This document shows, piece by piece, positions 1 through 11,207 of a DNA stretch of 64,000 nt (position 1 is the stretch's first letter; each line of letters starts with the position of its first letter). The stretch is from Scolanthus callimorphus (taxonomy: Eukaryota; Cnidaria; Anthozoa; Actiniaria; Edwardsiidae): assembly GCA_033964015.1 (NCBI GenBank), contig CM066924.1, forward strand, positions 8,343,077 through 8,407,076, given 5' to 3'. The position numbers were made by a program, and so were the translations under genes. Below the pieces are notes generated by a model that saw only the letters and a list, made by a program, of their open reading frames with translations, did no database searches and had not been told where the DNA came from.

Positions 1-2132
1 TTGTGAGCAGGTGAATGTAGGACTTTTTGTCTCTAACAAAGCAAGTCAGATCATCAGCGAAAATCACGACCTTAACTACTTTATTGTTTATATTCACTCC
101 TTCGATATTTGGGTTTTCTCTTATATATATAGCAAGCAATTCAATAGCAAGAATGAAAAGATAGGGCGAGAGTGGATCTCCTTGGCGAACCCCTCGCTCA
201 AGCGAGAAAAACGTGGTTGCGTGACCGTTGTTCGACACACAGCTAACCGTGTTGTTATAAAATGTGTTGATCCATTGGATGAATGACTCTCCGAATCCAA
301 ACGCCTGTAGTGCCTTGATCAGGAAACGTCTATCTAACGAATCAAATGCCTTCTCGAAGTCAAAAGCCGTTAAAATCCCTCCTTCGTTCCTGTATTTTAC
401 ATAATCTAATACATCATCTATTGTTCGAACCGCATCAAAAATAGTACGCCCTTAACATAAGCATACTGATCTGAATTAATTATATTTGGAAGAACTAATT
501 GTAGTCTATTCACGAGGACTTTACTCGCAATTTTTACATCCACATTTAACAAGGAAATAGGCCTCCAGTTTTTTATACGGCGTCTATCCCTATCTTTTTT
601 TTCCAGTAAAGTGATAATCGCTTGTTTTTGAGACGTCGAAAGCTCGCCGTAGCGATACGAGAAGTTTAAAGAATTAACAAGTAATTCCCCAATTTCGTTC
701 CAAAATACACGATAAAATTCAATCGGCAAACCATCCATGCCTGGGGTCTTGTTATTCTTAAATTCATGTAAAACATTAAAGCATTCCGATATTTTAAGCT
801 CCCCCTCACATGCCTCTCTTAACTCTGAACTCAGTTTAGGGATGTTGTCTGAAATCGTAAAAGGACAATTGTTGCTATTACCTAAACAATATGACTTCTC
901 CTGGTATAGATTACGATAAAAAGTGTGAATCTCGTCTAAAATCACGCGTGGATTTGTGCATTCTATTCCATTTTCCAAAAGTAGTTTACGTACACATGCC
1001 TTCTGTCCTCTATTCTTTTCCAAATTAAGGAAATATTCAGTATTTCTTTCACCATCTGCGAGCCACTGAGCACGAGAACGAATAATAACACCACGGGTAA
1101 TGTGGTCATACTCTTTTTCATATTCCATTTTTAACACTTCAAGATTATCAACATTTTCTGGTAGAGGTGAATCAACTAGAATTTTTTCTAAGCTCATAAT
1201 TTTTCCTTCAATCTCATTCAGCAAATTTCTCCTCTCTTTTGCACGTTTCTTACTATAAGTTATACTTTCCTTACGAATCAAATACTTAATCCAATCCCAA
1301 ACCACACGGGGATCTGCATCCGCTTGCCCTTCCCTTTTCCATTCCATCATATTCTCTTTCATTAGTTTTAGATAATTTTCATCCTGCAAAAGACTTGTGT
1401 TAAGCTTCCAAAATGAAGGCCCGCGAGGTTGATTGTTCAAGCTATCCAACTCAAGGGTTACCGCCGAGTGATCAGTTTTTATGGCCGTTATAATATCGGC
1501 TTTAGAAATATTGTCTTGAAGGGAAGCACTGATAAGCCAATAGTCCAGACGACGCTGGATTAAAGGCGTCTTTTGGCGCCATGAAAATCTACGAAGGTCC
1601 GGATTACGAACTCTCCACACATCTATCAAGTCGTAATTAAGCATTAATTCCTCTAAATATTTGACAGAATCTTTAATAAGTGGGCTACCCCCTTCTGCAT
1701 CCAGATAAGCATCAAAAATTACATTAAAATCACCTCCTAGCAGAAGCTTGCTCCCTTCCTTCACGTATTCATCCAAGAGAACGTTTAAATTTTGAAAAAA
1801 ATTAATTTGGTTCTGCACTTTATTAGGTGCGTAAACGTTTACGATAATAAAAGACTCACCTTGCACTACGGCCTCAAGGAGAATAAAACGCCCTTGATCA
1901 TCCGCGATTATATTTTGCACAGTAAGATCCAATGTGCTTCCAACAAGAATCGAAACACCAGAACTCTGACTCGTACCATGAGCGAAAAACATTGACCAGA
2001 CCATTCCGCGCACCACTGATTTACCACTTCTTTTGTGCTGTGTGATTCTTGAATGAATACAATGTCCGGCTTTTGCTTGTTCAACCAAGTGAAGACTGCG
2101 TTGCGCTTTCCAATTGAACGAATACCACGCAC
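1..2132 (-). pseudogene. LINE ORF2 (AP endonuclease + reverse transcriptase), frameshifted and partial
   Basis: ORF2 would nick target DNA and reverse-transcribe the element RNA. The N-terminus has the AP-endonuclease signature (LNVRGIRS, then PDIVFIQES, then GGDFNV). The RT fingers and palm follow, with NKTPGMDGLPIEFY and NWRPISLLNVD, and the catalytic FADD box lies near 50-62. The frame changes twice by one base: near 1990 inside the endonuclease, in a short T run, and near 447 after SDQYAYVKG. Each looks like the loss of one base, so this copy cannot make the full enzyme as sequenced. The carboxyl end lies beyond base 1. Confidence 0.85.
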
Positions 2133-2607
2133 ATTTAACGAGAGAGTTTTAAATTGAACATTTAACGCGCCTATTCAGGTAATTGGAATCACGCTAAAAC
2201 GGACACTCCCAAGAGATATATGCCAGCCTCTAAAAACAATGCAACTAAACAAACGAAATACCACACCCAACATCACAAACAAGCAAAAACAAAGGTAGTA
2301 TAGAATTACAATTAGATGAAAGGTAGCGGGCGTAAATTGGCCTTTCACGCTACTCTGGACTAGAGTCTCGTAAATCATAAAGTCAAATTGAACAGACACA
2401 GCCCCATGTTTAAAAAAAAACAAATTAGCATATTTTGAGGACCGTCGCATTTTAAGGACTTACAATATTTATAATCTTATATCATTTTGTACCATTTCTG
2501 AAAACAAATTAAAAACTACAACAACAAGAGTAGTAACAGTAAATACTTGTTCTTATTGTGTTTTCCGTCGGCGCTTTTGCCGTATTCCACTATGCCTAGT
2601 TAATTTA

Positions 2608-3474
2608 TTAAACTCTAGAGAGCTCCTTGCCGTCAATGAACAACTTAAAAGGTTCCTTTTTGCCAAAGTTGGCGACCTTTCCCTCTTCCCTGGCCTGGAT
2701 CAACTTCGGAATCAACAACTTACGTATACGCCTGACCTCTATTGGGAGATCTCGGTTGATGCCAAATTTTGAATTTTCATCAAAATCCTCCCGATGAGCC
2801 ATCACAAGCTCGCGATCAGCGTAGCGAAGAAAGCGAGCAAGCATGGTCTTGGGTTTACCCTTGAACGACTTACCGACCCTATGCACACGCTGAAACTCAA
2901 TTTCTCGAGCATTTTCCATCCCAAGTTTGTTTTCCAGAAACTTGTACAGAGCCTCTTTGGGGTCTTCATCTGGTGCCTCCTCGATGCCGTAAAAACGGAG
3001 ATTCTCTCGCCGACTGTAGATTTCGTATTGCAACAACCTATCCTTTAAATCTTCCAGCTCTTCTTTGGTTTTCAGTTCCACACCCTTTACTCTCTTCTTC
3101 TCTTCCTCTACCTGTTGGTTTAGGAATTCTACTCCCGACTTCAACTCGCCTGTTACTTTGATATTGTCCCTAAGATCATTTTCAAGTTCGAAAAATTTTG
3201 TCTCCAAATTACTTATAGATGTCGTTATTTTAGCAACAGAACTGTGAAGGCCTTTAATATCCTCGGAAATACTCTCCAACACGCCAAGCTTGGCCAAGAT
3301 TAGATCTTGCTTGGATTGTGAGGCTAGATCCGCCGCCATATCCAACGCTTTGATAACTACGTCTTCTTCCACCACTTCAAATTCCTCGTCCTTCAAACGC
3401 TTATTCTCCGGACTGCTTTGAGAAATGCTTGAGCTGCTGCTGTTCCTGTTTTTCCTTTTTGTTATGGAAAACAT
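2608..3474 (-). CDS. LINE ORF1 RNA-binding protein, intact
   Basis: 288-residue ORF1 protein, expected to bind element RNA and form the ribonucleoprotein used in retrotransposition. Residues 1-40 are basic and Ser-rich. About 65-150 is a long charged heptad-like stretch consistent with a coiled coil. About 153-285 resembles the L1 ORF1 RRM plus C-terminal domain, with RRENLRFYGI at 155-164 and RVHRVG at 196-201. The frame is uninterrupted, unlike ORF2 downstream. The ATG at 3474 is the first in frame and leaves a short 5' UTR of about 60 bases before the neighbouring exon. Confidence 0.85.
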   Translation of the reverse strand: MFSITKRKNRNSSSSSISQSSPENKRLKDEEFEVVEEDVVIKALDMAADLASQSKQDLILAKLGVLESISEDIKGLHSSVAKITTSISNLETKFFELENDLRDNIKVTGELKSGVEFLNQQVEEEKKRVKGVELKTKEELEDLKDRLLQYEIYSRRENLRFYGIEEAPDEDPKEALYKFLENKLGMENAREIEFQRVHRVGKSFKGKPKTMLARFLRYADRELVMAHREDFDENSKFGINRDLPIEVRRIRKLLIPKLIQAREEGKVANFGKKEPFKLFIDGKELSRV

Positions 3475-3542
3475 AAAGACTTATGAAGCGACGGGCCAAA
3501 AAATTCCTAAAAGTTCAGGAGCCGCGATTCAAACGTCCTCAC

Positions 3543-4335
3543 TCCATGACAGCTCGACCCAGTTTCTTGGTGTGTGTACAGCCACAGGTGAAATGTGCGC
3601 TGCAGGATGAGGTTGTTGCCCCATGTCAGTGATGTCGACGGCTAGAACCATCACAGCTCGTCTTGTTTTTCTCCCAGTACCCGCAGAGATCATGGGATAT
3701 TCACTCAAAAGTGCCGGGACGTCATAATCTGAGGATATTGCGTAAACCTTACGACTCTTCCCATTCTTTTTATAGTAAATTTGGGAGATTGCACCTTTGA
3801 TTCCAAGTCGGTTGTTGACGTAGTCTGTTATACACATTTTTAGGGTGTTAAAAGTCCATCTCTCTGGCAACACGAAGGGGGCTTGCATTGTTCCCTTTAC
3901 GCTGCCGTTGTTAGTGGATAAATACAGACATACTTCCCTCTGAAATAAGAGTCAATTGGTATGAGTTTGTATCTTGAAAAATTGAAGTTGCAAACCAAGT
4001 ACTGTAACAGTAGCTAGCGAGTCGCATTTATCAGACAACAATCTTTCCACGTTCCCTTTACTAACATGTTTCAAAAGTTTACTTCAGATTTCAAACGCTC
4101 TTGGAAGTGACGAAGTACGTTTGGGGATCATTTGACTGATATTTTCTCTTTGCATTATTGTGAGGTTCAACGCAACAGCCAAGTTTTATAGAGCGCTGGT
4201 GGTGCATCTACTTACCGAATCGCTTTCTTGCTCCCAAATTTGTGTCTCGTCTCTATCTGGGAGAGTAATTCCTGTATCCACTTCTTGGCTACTTTCAAAG
4301 TTCTGAAAACCTAGTACTTCCTCTTGAGACGACAT
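3543..4335 (-). CDS. Unrecognised two-exon gene, possibly PB1/ubiquitin-like fold, 3' part unknown
   Basis: Exon 1 runs 4335-4216: ATG (MSSQEEVLGF...), 40 codons, ending at a perfect GTAAGT donor. Exon 2 begins at 3939 after a CTTATTTCAG acceptor and continues in the same phase (REVCLYLSTNN...). The exon 2 frame stays open to a stop at 3529, but a good GTGAGG donor at 3542-3537 suggests splicing at 3543 with the LINE sitting in the next intron. The first exon is acidic and Gln/Glu-rich. Exon 2 has alternating hydrophobic strands and ends with KVYAISSDYDVPALLSEYP, which reminds me of PB1-type folds. I do not recognise the family. Start and splice sites are seen in sequence; fold is inference. 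Confidence 0.45.
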
Positions 4336-4671
4336 TCCAGTAGATAACAGTTGCTTAAGTTCGCGATGAAGTTATGAAACAGACGAGTATTATGAACGAC
4401 GCGAAAACCCGGCCCGTCTACATGAAAAACGTGGGTTCCGTCGAGGCCCGTCGAGTTCACGTTAATTTGCATAGCCCCGCCCCCATTTTTGAGTGACAGC
4501 GCAGAATTGCCCAAACAAAAAACCGATTCTTGGAATTGGAGCATCGCGATACACCGAATTCGGCTGTAAGTTATAGCTAAATTCGTATTTTTTCTTTTAA
4601 TAATTTTTTTGTTTTCTCAAAGACACTAGCTTGTAAAAGCTACTCTTAAATTCGAGTGTAAATAAAGTTTA

Positions 4672-5203
4672 GGGACTGTTCGTTAATTACGTCGCAGGGG
4701 GGGTTGGTGGTTTTTTCTGCTCGTAGGTTTTGTGAAAACTTACCCCCGTACAAAAAATTAGTTTCAATTTCTACCCCCCTTCGAAAAACGGCTATTTGAA
4801 ATTTTACCCCCCCCCCCCCCCTGCGTGCTAATTGACTAAGCTACAATGTAAGCATCAAAATGGCGCGTCTAAACTAAGTACGATTGTTGAAGAGGATGTA
4901 CCGGTAGAACAAGCTCTAATTGGCAAGAAAAGAGAGAAGTTCGACAGAAACCTTTAGTAGGAAAGCTTTAGTTGGCTTAGGACACTCCGGATTTATACAG
5001 TGCTCTGCGTTTCACGCAATTGCACTCAATCTCAGTCCTGGTCTGTTGAAAATTTGCATGACACTGAAATGCACCCCCCAAAAGTTTCGCGTGTTCTAAA
5101 AATTTACCCCCAAATTTTTCAACATTCTGCAAAATTTACCCCCCCCCCCCCCCCCCCCTATAAAACCACCAGCCCCCCTGCGACGTAATTAACGAACAGT
5201 CCC
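4672..5203. mobile_element. Non-autonomous TIR element, PIF/Harbinger-like (TTA duplication)
   Basis: 532 bp element with perfect TIRs of about 31 bp. The left end reads GGGACTGTTCGTTAATTACG and the right end is its complement. Both sides are flanked by TTA (4669-4671 and 5204-5206), the 3-base duplication typical of PIF/Harbinger. The interior has long C runs and no coding frame. Confidence 0.75.
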
Positions 5204-5246
5204 TTATGTATGATGCAGGCTGTCGGGTGCCTAATAGTCTCAACTA

Positions 5247-5363
5247 TGGGGGGGGGGGGGGGTAAATTTTGCAGAACGTTGAAAAATTTGGGGGTAAATT
5301 TTTAGAACACGCGAAACTTTTGGGGGGTGCATTTCAGTGTCATGCAAATTTTCAACAGACCAG
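5247..5363. repeat. Inverted partial copy of the element at 4672
   Basis: This stretch is the reverse complement of about 5035-5155, inside the neighbouring element, including the G/C run and the TTTTGGGGGG block. It has no terminal repeat of its own, so it looks like a truncated or rearranged copy lying head-to-head with the full element. Confidence 0.7.
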
Positions 5364-5419
5364 TCAGACCTGGGTACAATTCCTTATCTGGAAGCTACTC
5401 CACTGTAGACATATTCAAA

Positions 5420-6917
5420 CAAGAGAAAATGATCCCCAGAGAACGCGGTCTCTTTCCATGACAGTGGCAGAAGAGCGTGACACTTTTTTTAGAAAAGGGA
5501 GCTGTTTTTAGCGGCGCATTCTGATCGGTCGTATCCTAGCAACAGACATCACTGTGAGGACTGCCTGTGTGACCAGTATGCTATGCTTACTTCCGGTCTG
5601 AATAAGCTGGAGGTCAAGGTAAAGAAGTTTTCTGAAGTTCACAGCGAAAATTCAAATTAAGTCGCTACATTTTCTAGAAAATCACAACTATCAATGAACC
5701 TGATTCGTATTTAAACTAAGTCCTAGTATAAATAAATTTGTAGCGATTGGAGAGTCGGGCTTTGCTTTTTTAGACAGTACAACTGTGGTAAATGAGTAAA
5801 ACTGGCTGATATTTTAGGCAGGGTTTTTTCAAATGCTCGATGTTTTCACTCATTTGGCTCGAAAAAAAATAATTGTAATGTAAAATAGATGTGTAATAGG
5901 GTTGAGAAACATTTATATGCTCCTTCTGTTCTTTGTTTCTGGGCGAAAGACCTGAGAAACAGAAGTTTTGGAAGCGGTACTACTGGTTTTGTGTCAAATT
6001 GAACTAAGAAAACCGACCCTGCTTTGTTGCATACATACAGTTTTCACCATACTGCAAAACAACTTTCCATATAAATAAGATTTAGTTTTCAATAAGCTAT
6101 TAAATGTAGGTGACAAATTTCTGTAGTTTCTAAAGTATGTTTTTACTAAATGCCTAATTGTGACTCTTTCAAAGTTGTGTTTCAGCCAGCTAACGCAGCT
6201 GGCTGAAATTTTAGTCAATGAAAAACAAATTGTATACACACGACTGGGAAAAAGAATCGAAAAGTCCATGTCGACCTAGAATAAATAAGTAAATCCCTGA
6301 GTAAATCCCGAAGGTTTTGCTGGGGTTTTCGGACTCCTTGTACATTTTTGACAAACTTTAAATTCGTTTTTGCCTACCTGCTCGGATTGTTTGAAGCGAA
6401 CTTCATATGATTTATCCGTGTATCAAATGAGAAACCAATTCATCCATAGTCCTGGTGCCTTTGTGTAAATCCTTTATGCTTCCCTAATCCATCCGTAGCT
6501 ACCAAACTCATTTAAACTTTATTTCAAATACATATCTTCAATCATGAATCACTTTCACTTGGCGACAACGTTCTCGAGGCCGTGGTTCTTTTCGGCTGCT
6601 TTTCTGGAGTCGTTTGAGCCATTTCGATTGTTTTCAGTGTTTGTTTTCCTTGCTCTCTGTTTTGGGCAATCTAAAGACATCTGTTTATCTAACTTGTAGA
6701 ACCAGAAACAATGCGAGGAGATACATTTTCACAGTTTTCCATCTCGGAAAGCACTGCAGCACGCACGTTTGATCTCCAGCCGAAATTTTAATGAGGCTCC
6801 AAAAAGCGGATGTGACGTCATATGAAGAATCTATTTTTATCTCATTTTTCTATTTTTAGAGTTACTGCCACTCAGATGGGTCACGGGGTTGCATTCTCTA
6901 GGGATCATTTTCTCTTG
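5420..6917. mobile_element. Non-autonomous DNA transposon with CAAGAG TIRs
   Basis: 1498 bp element with TIRs starting CAAGAGAAAATGATCCC at the left; the right end is the complement with a few mismatches. Flanked by ATTCAAA at 5413-5419 and 6918-6924. The paralogous locus at about 22210-22235 has the empty site with a single ATTCAAA. The 7 (possibly 8) base duplication suggests the hAT or P superfamily. No transposase frame is present. Confidence 0.75.
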
Positions 6918-7075
6918 ATTCAAACTATTGGACAAACATAAATTTGGTGTACATTCCTGTATTAAGTAACGGGACAAATATCAAACCCAATGAAGGTTGC
7001 TTTTGGCTTTGGTCTTCAAAGCATGGAAAACTATGCAATTCCTTGCAATTCCTTGTAATTTAATTATTTTTGCAG

Positions 7076-8485
7076 AGCTCTGGTCGGAGGTCTGATGACC
7101 AGCTGAGAAATGCACCCACTTCATCCCCGGAAAAGGCACATAAATGTACTCGATGCAGCAGATGCTTTTTACGGTCTGAATACCTTACTAAACACATGCG
7201 TATCCATACTGGAGCCAAGCCCTACGAGTGTCGTGAATGTGGCAGTTGTTTTTCACAGTCTGGTAGCGTTACTCGGCACATGCGTACACATACTGGAGCC
7301 AAACCGTATGAGTGTCGTGAATGTGGCAGATGTTTTTTACAGTCTGGTAACCTTAAACAGCACATGCGCACACATACTGGAGCCAAGCCCTACGAGTGTC
7401 GTGAATGTGGCAGTTGTTTTTCACAGTCTGGTAGCCTTACTAAACACATGCGTACACATACTGGAGCCAAACCCTACAAGTGTCCTGAATGTGGCAGTTG
7501 TTTTTCACAGTCTGGTAGCCTTACTGGGCACATGAGCATACATACTGGAGTCAAGCCCTATGAGTGTCGTGAATGTGGCCGCTGTTTTTCACGGTCTTAC
7601 AGCCTTGCTGGACACATGCGCACACATAATGGAGCAAAGCCCTATGAGTGTTGTGAATGTGGCAGTTCTTTTTCGTGGTCTTGTAGCCTCACTGAACACA
7701 CTCGTACACATACTGGAGTCAAGCCCTATGAGTGTTGTGAATGTGGCAGATGTTTTTCAAAGTCTGGTAACCTTAAACAGCACATGCGTACACATACTGG
7801 AGCAAAGCCTTATGAGTGTCGTGAATGTGGCAGCTGTTTTTCACAGTCTGGTAACCTTAAACGGCACATGCATACACATACTGGAGTCAAGCCTTATGAG
7901 TGTCATGAATGTGGCAGATGCTTTTCACAGTCTGGTAGTCTTAAACAGCACATGCGTACACATACTGGAGCCATGCCCTATGAGTGTCATGAATGTGCCC
8001 ATTGTTTATCACGGTCTAGTCTCCTTACAGAGCACATGCGTACACATACTGGCGCTAAGCCCTATGAGTGTCGTTAATGTGGCAGTTGTTTTTCACGGTC
8101 TTGTAGCCTTACTGAACACACGCGTACACATACTGGAGTCAAGCCCTATGAGTGTTATGAATGTGGCAGATGTTTTTCACAGTCTAGTCACCTTACACAG
8201 CACATGCGTACACATACTGGAGCCAAGCCCTATGAGTGTCATGAATGTGGCCGTTGTTTTTCACAGTCTGGCTCCATGACAAAGCACATGCGCACACATA
8301 CTAGAGCCAAGCCCTATGAGTGACGTGAATGTGGCGGATGTTTTTCACAGTCTGGTAACCTTACACAGCACATGCGTACACATACTGGAGCCAGACCTTA
8401 TGACTGTCCTTACTGTGGCAGATGTTTTACATATTCTTTCCACCTTAGTCGGCATATACGCACCCACATTGAGGCTAAGGAGTAG
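7076..8485 (+). pseudogene. C2H2 zinc-finger array exon, copy A, two in-frame stops
   Basis: The exon starts after a TTTTTGCAG acceptor and stays in one frame for 470 codons to the stop at 8483-8485. It encodes about 16 C2H2 units of 28 residues with TGAKPYE linkers, as expected of a nuclear DNA-binding protein. Eleven fingers are read before TAA at 8075-8077, and TGA at 8321-8323 replaces a zinc-binding Cys codon (TGT to TGA). No indel interrupts the array, so decay is recent or a shortened protein is made. Nearly every finger carries an extra Cys (CxxCGxCF). The upstream exon was not found. The intact paralogue is at 22602. Confidence 0.8.
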
Positions 8486-8804
8486 AAGTATTTTCAATGT
8501 GGAATTTGTTGAACGTTTTCCTGCATATAAGTTGTACACAGACAGATTGTGAACAAGTTTCACCTCAAACCCTATAACATTATTTGGGCAGCTTATTGAA
8601 GGGTGTCCTTTGTCACATCTCCTTCTTAGTCGAAGCTAAAACTATATGGTTATCTGGAGCCTAATAGAGGTGGTTATGTTGCGTTTGTTGGGAGTTACAT
8701 TTAGCAAAAATGTGTGACAGTGCACTACTTAGTGAATTGTAACTTGTGAACTAGAAATGCCTAGTGTTAGTATCGTCATGGTAATCTAACGTGTGAACCC
8801 TTAA

Positions 8805-8986
8805 CGGCCATTCCATGTGACACACGTGACTGAGTAAAGAAAGTCCAGCTTTTCCCGAGGGCGTGTTTGCGAGTTTTCTTGTGATATCCTACAGCAGAAT
8901 CTTCAAAGAGTTCTTTTGGTGTTCTCAATTTAGTAATAATTGCGTGACTCACGTGAGAGAAATGTGTCATTTCTGTGGAATGGCCC
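8805..8986. mobile_element. 182 bp MITE flanked by TTAA (copy A)
   Basis: Imperfect palindrome with ends GGCCATTCCA and its complement, flanked by TTAA at 8801-8804 and 8987-8990. The same element sits at the matching place in the paralogous locus (24182-24363), so it predates the segmental duplication. TTAA targets are typical of piggyBac and Kolobok. Confidence 0.7.
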
Positions 8987-9279
8987 TTAAGATGGTGGAT
9001 TTGATTAATCTCGCACACTTTTAAAGTGAGGAAAACCTACACGAACTAGCATTATAGAAAAGTCTTACCTTTTTTTCTTCAAGAAAGAGCCATCACAAAG
9101 CCATCACTTGTGTGCAGCAAGTACTTCACTTTACTACAACTACGAGAATCCTATCTTTCTAACCTAAAGAACTACCCAGCGAGCCGAGATTTTTTATGGG
9201 GAGTGTTTTTGCTTTTATCGAGTCGACTCGTTACACGCGAACGATTCGATAAAAGGAATAGACTGACCAGAACCCCCCC

Positions 9280-9743
9280 GGGGGGGGGGGACTCCCATAT
9301 TTTTTGGGTCGGGGATGATCGTTGGGAATTTTCAGTTTCACCCTTAAAAGATACCAAACATGGCGTCGCTCAATTAATTTCTTACCCTAAAAGATACCTT
9401 AAAAGATGAGGTCGTGTGTGCCAAGTAGGCGCGAAGGAGGCAGGTAACAGGTAAAGTTACCCATCAAGAAATTTCCGTTTTTGACTAAAATCTGCCTTAT
9501 GTTGTCTATTTTATCGTCTTCTCGTCGAGTAATCTCTCTTTCTTTCGGCTTTAAAACTCACCATCATGAGACAAAACAATTTGGACACATATTTCGGCCC
9601 TAAAAGATACCAATCTCCCTAATTTTATTGAAAATTAAGATCACCCCTAAAAGAGATCAAGGCCCCGTGATTTTAACCCCTAAAAGATACGACGATCATC
9701 CCCAACCAAAAAATATGGGAGCCCCCCCCCCCCCCCCCCCCCC
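9280..9743. mobile_element. TIR element with iterated TATCTTTTAGGG motif, copy 1
   Basis: The left end has a G run then ACTCCCATATTTTTTGG; the right end is its complement ending in a C run. Between them CCTAAAAGATAC-type blocks recur several times in both halves. Related to 21565-21963 and 30206-30515. It lies in the part of copy A that has no counterpart in copy B. Confidence 0.65.
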
Positions 9744-9871
9744 ACACCGGGAAAAAAACCTGCTCGCAGTGTACTACAGAATCTGTTCGAGAGCACAAAA
9801 ATAGCTTCACTGTCTTACAGACCAAAGCTCAGTTGATGCAAAGTGTAGTTGTGTAAATGTCCTGTTTGTAT

Positions 9872-10040
9872 AGGTAATCATACGACTTCGAGTTCAATTT
9901 GGGATTAATTGCACGAGTGAGTTTTTCAAAAAGTATCGAAATTGTACGAGCCCGTTAGGGCGAGTGCAATTTGAGCTTTTTGAAAAACTCACGAGTGTAA
10001 TTAATCCCAAATTGAACGAGAATAGTCGTATGATTACTTA
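9872..10040. mobile_element. Foldback element
   Basis: Two long arms (about 9874-9945 and 9965-10038) are reverse complements with few mismatches. The outer ends read GTAATCATACGACT and its complement. The short spacer contains CCCGTTAGGGCG. No coding capacity. Confidence 0.7.
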
Positions 10041-10379
10041 TTAATAATATGGATGCAAAAATTTTCAGAGAAAGACCTTATTTGCAGTGGCCACAAATGC
10101 ACTGAACGCGTGCGAGACAAGTGACCAAAGTTTACGAAACCTAACTTGACATAAATATTTATTTTGACAACAAATTTATTTTATGCTAGAAGCAGGTGGA
10201 ATTCTGTTTTGACAATCATACACTTTATTTCAGATTCCAAGGTAAAATAACATAAGAGAGCCTGCTTAGTTGCTTGTGCATTTTCGGTCACCAAAAACGG
10301 GCAGAATAATATTGTCCAGAAAGCTGAACATAGCTAGGTAAACTTCCACAGAAGACATACCTGAAGTATTCTCTTGTGT

Positions 10380-10865
10380 AAGATGGCCGCCGTGCCGCCA
10401 TTTTGGATATCTGTTGATTGTTTGAGGCCATCACGTTCAAAGGCTAAACTTAAAAAAAAATACAAGACAAAACTTAAACGATTTTGCAATACATATAAAG
10501 TAGCAACTGACGATTATGGTGGAAAGACAATAATATATAGGCAAATATATGATTGTTGTTAGTGAATTTAGGTAGGAAGCGCAATCCACAAAATTATAGC
10601 AACTTAGTCGTCCCTACTGTAAAAGTTCTCACTATGACTATTGATTTCCAAGCCTACTATTGTTTTAAATGCATGCATAATATTCCTCTTACACACACAG
10701 GAATAATAATGATAAGAAAAAAGCAGGGATAAAGGGGGAAATCATTCTATGGCAATTTAGGCGTTGCTCCAGCCTTTTCCGAATTTTTTTTATAGCCTGG
10801 TCATAGCAACTTTGAACTTATAAGCAAAAGTAGCGAATGTAAGACTTCCTCCTCGGCACCATATT
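10380..10865. repeat. Dispersed repeat, partner at 48880-49350 in inverted orientation
   Basis: This segment, starting with AAGATGGCCGCCGTGCCGCC, matches the reverse complement of 48880-49350 over most of its length, including CTAAACTTAAAAA and AGTCGTCCCTACTGTAAAAG. The short open frames in both copies do not conserve a protein, so I read it as a non-coding repeat. Confidence 0.65.
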
Positions 10866-11207
10866 GGGCTTCACTGGAAATGATCCAGTCGGCTTTCAAA
10901 CCAGAAATTTGTTTGCACGCAATCGCAATGTTTGGCTTTTGTATTTAGTCCTCTTTTTTTGCCCACAATTTCTTGCTTTGTATAGTATGGTTCCAGGATC
11001 CACCCCAGGCCAACCCCACCCCCAAACACACAAACCACGCAGAAGGGATTGGAAATTCCAGAGGATTTGGAGGGGAGGGGGTCAATTTGCTTTTTTTCTA
11101 TTAAATGCTGTTTTACTACTTTATTTATCTTGTTATGAGAAATCTATACTTTGTGGAGTTTTCAAATATTCAAAACATAATAAAGAACGTGACGCAGAAA
11201 CGCCTAA

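Larger units (their letters stand above)
1..3536 (-). mobile_element. L1/Tx1-like non-LTR retrotransposon, 3' end outside window
   Basis: Two-ORF LINE on the minus strand: a coiled-coil ORF1 at 3474-2608, a spacer of about 450 bases, then an endonuclease/reverse transcriptase ORF2 from 2132 that runs off the left edge of the window. ORF order and domain content fit the L1/Tx1 group. The 5' end must lie at or before about 3536, because sequence from 3543 upward belongs to a splice-bordered exon of another gene on the same strand. The 3' UTR and tail cannot be seen. The 5' boundary is approximate, as no target-site duplication could be checked with one end missing. Confidence 0.85.
5369..9860 (+). 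repeat. Segmental duplication, copy A (zinc-finger locus)
   Basis: Flanks, zinc-finger exon and 3' region match 22167-24650 in the same order. The left part (CCACTGTAGAC...ATTCAAA) resumes at 6918 after a 1498 bp insertion. The right part (CTGTCTTACAGACCAAAG) resumes near 9815 after a second insertion containing 9280-9743. Both insertions are absent from copy B, so they came after the duplication, or were lost from B. Confidence 0.8.

Noticed and set aside
8321..8323. TGA at a Cys position as a possible selenocysteine codon
   Set aside because: A TAA also breaks the same array, the paralogue has no TGA, and no SECIS-like element was seen.
7110..8552. Long open frames offset from the zinc-finger frame (repeating [11 protein letters not shown])
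   Set aside because: They follow from the 84-base repeat unit of the finger array; the true frame conserves Cys/His, linkers and the shared terminal finger. Same for 22636-23910.
10374..10562. Small open frame beginning MCKMAAVPPFW, related frame at 49078-49332
   Set aside because: The two copies diverge by frameshifts and stops; only DNA similarity is kept, so it is a non-coding repeat.
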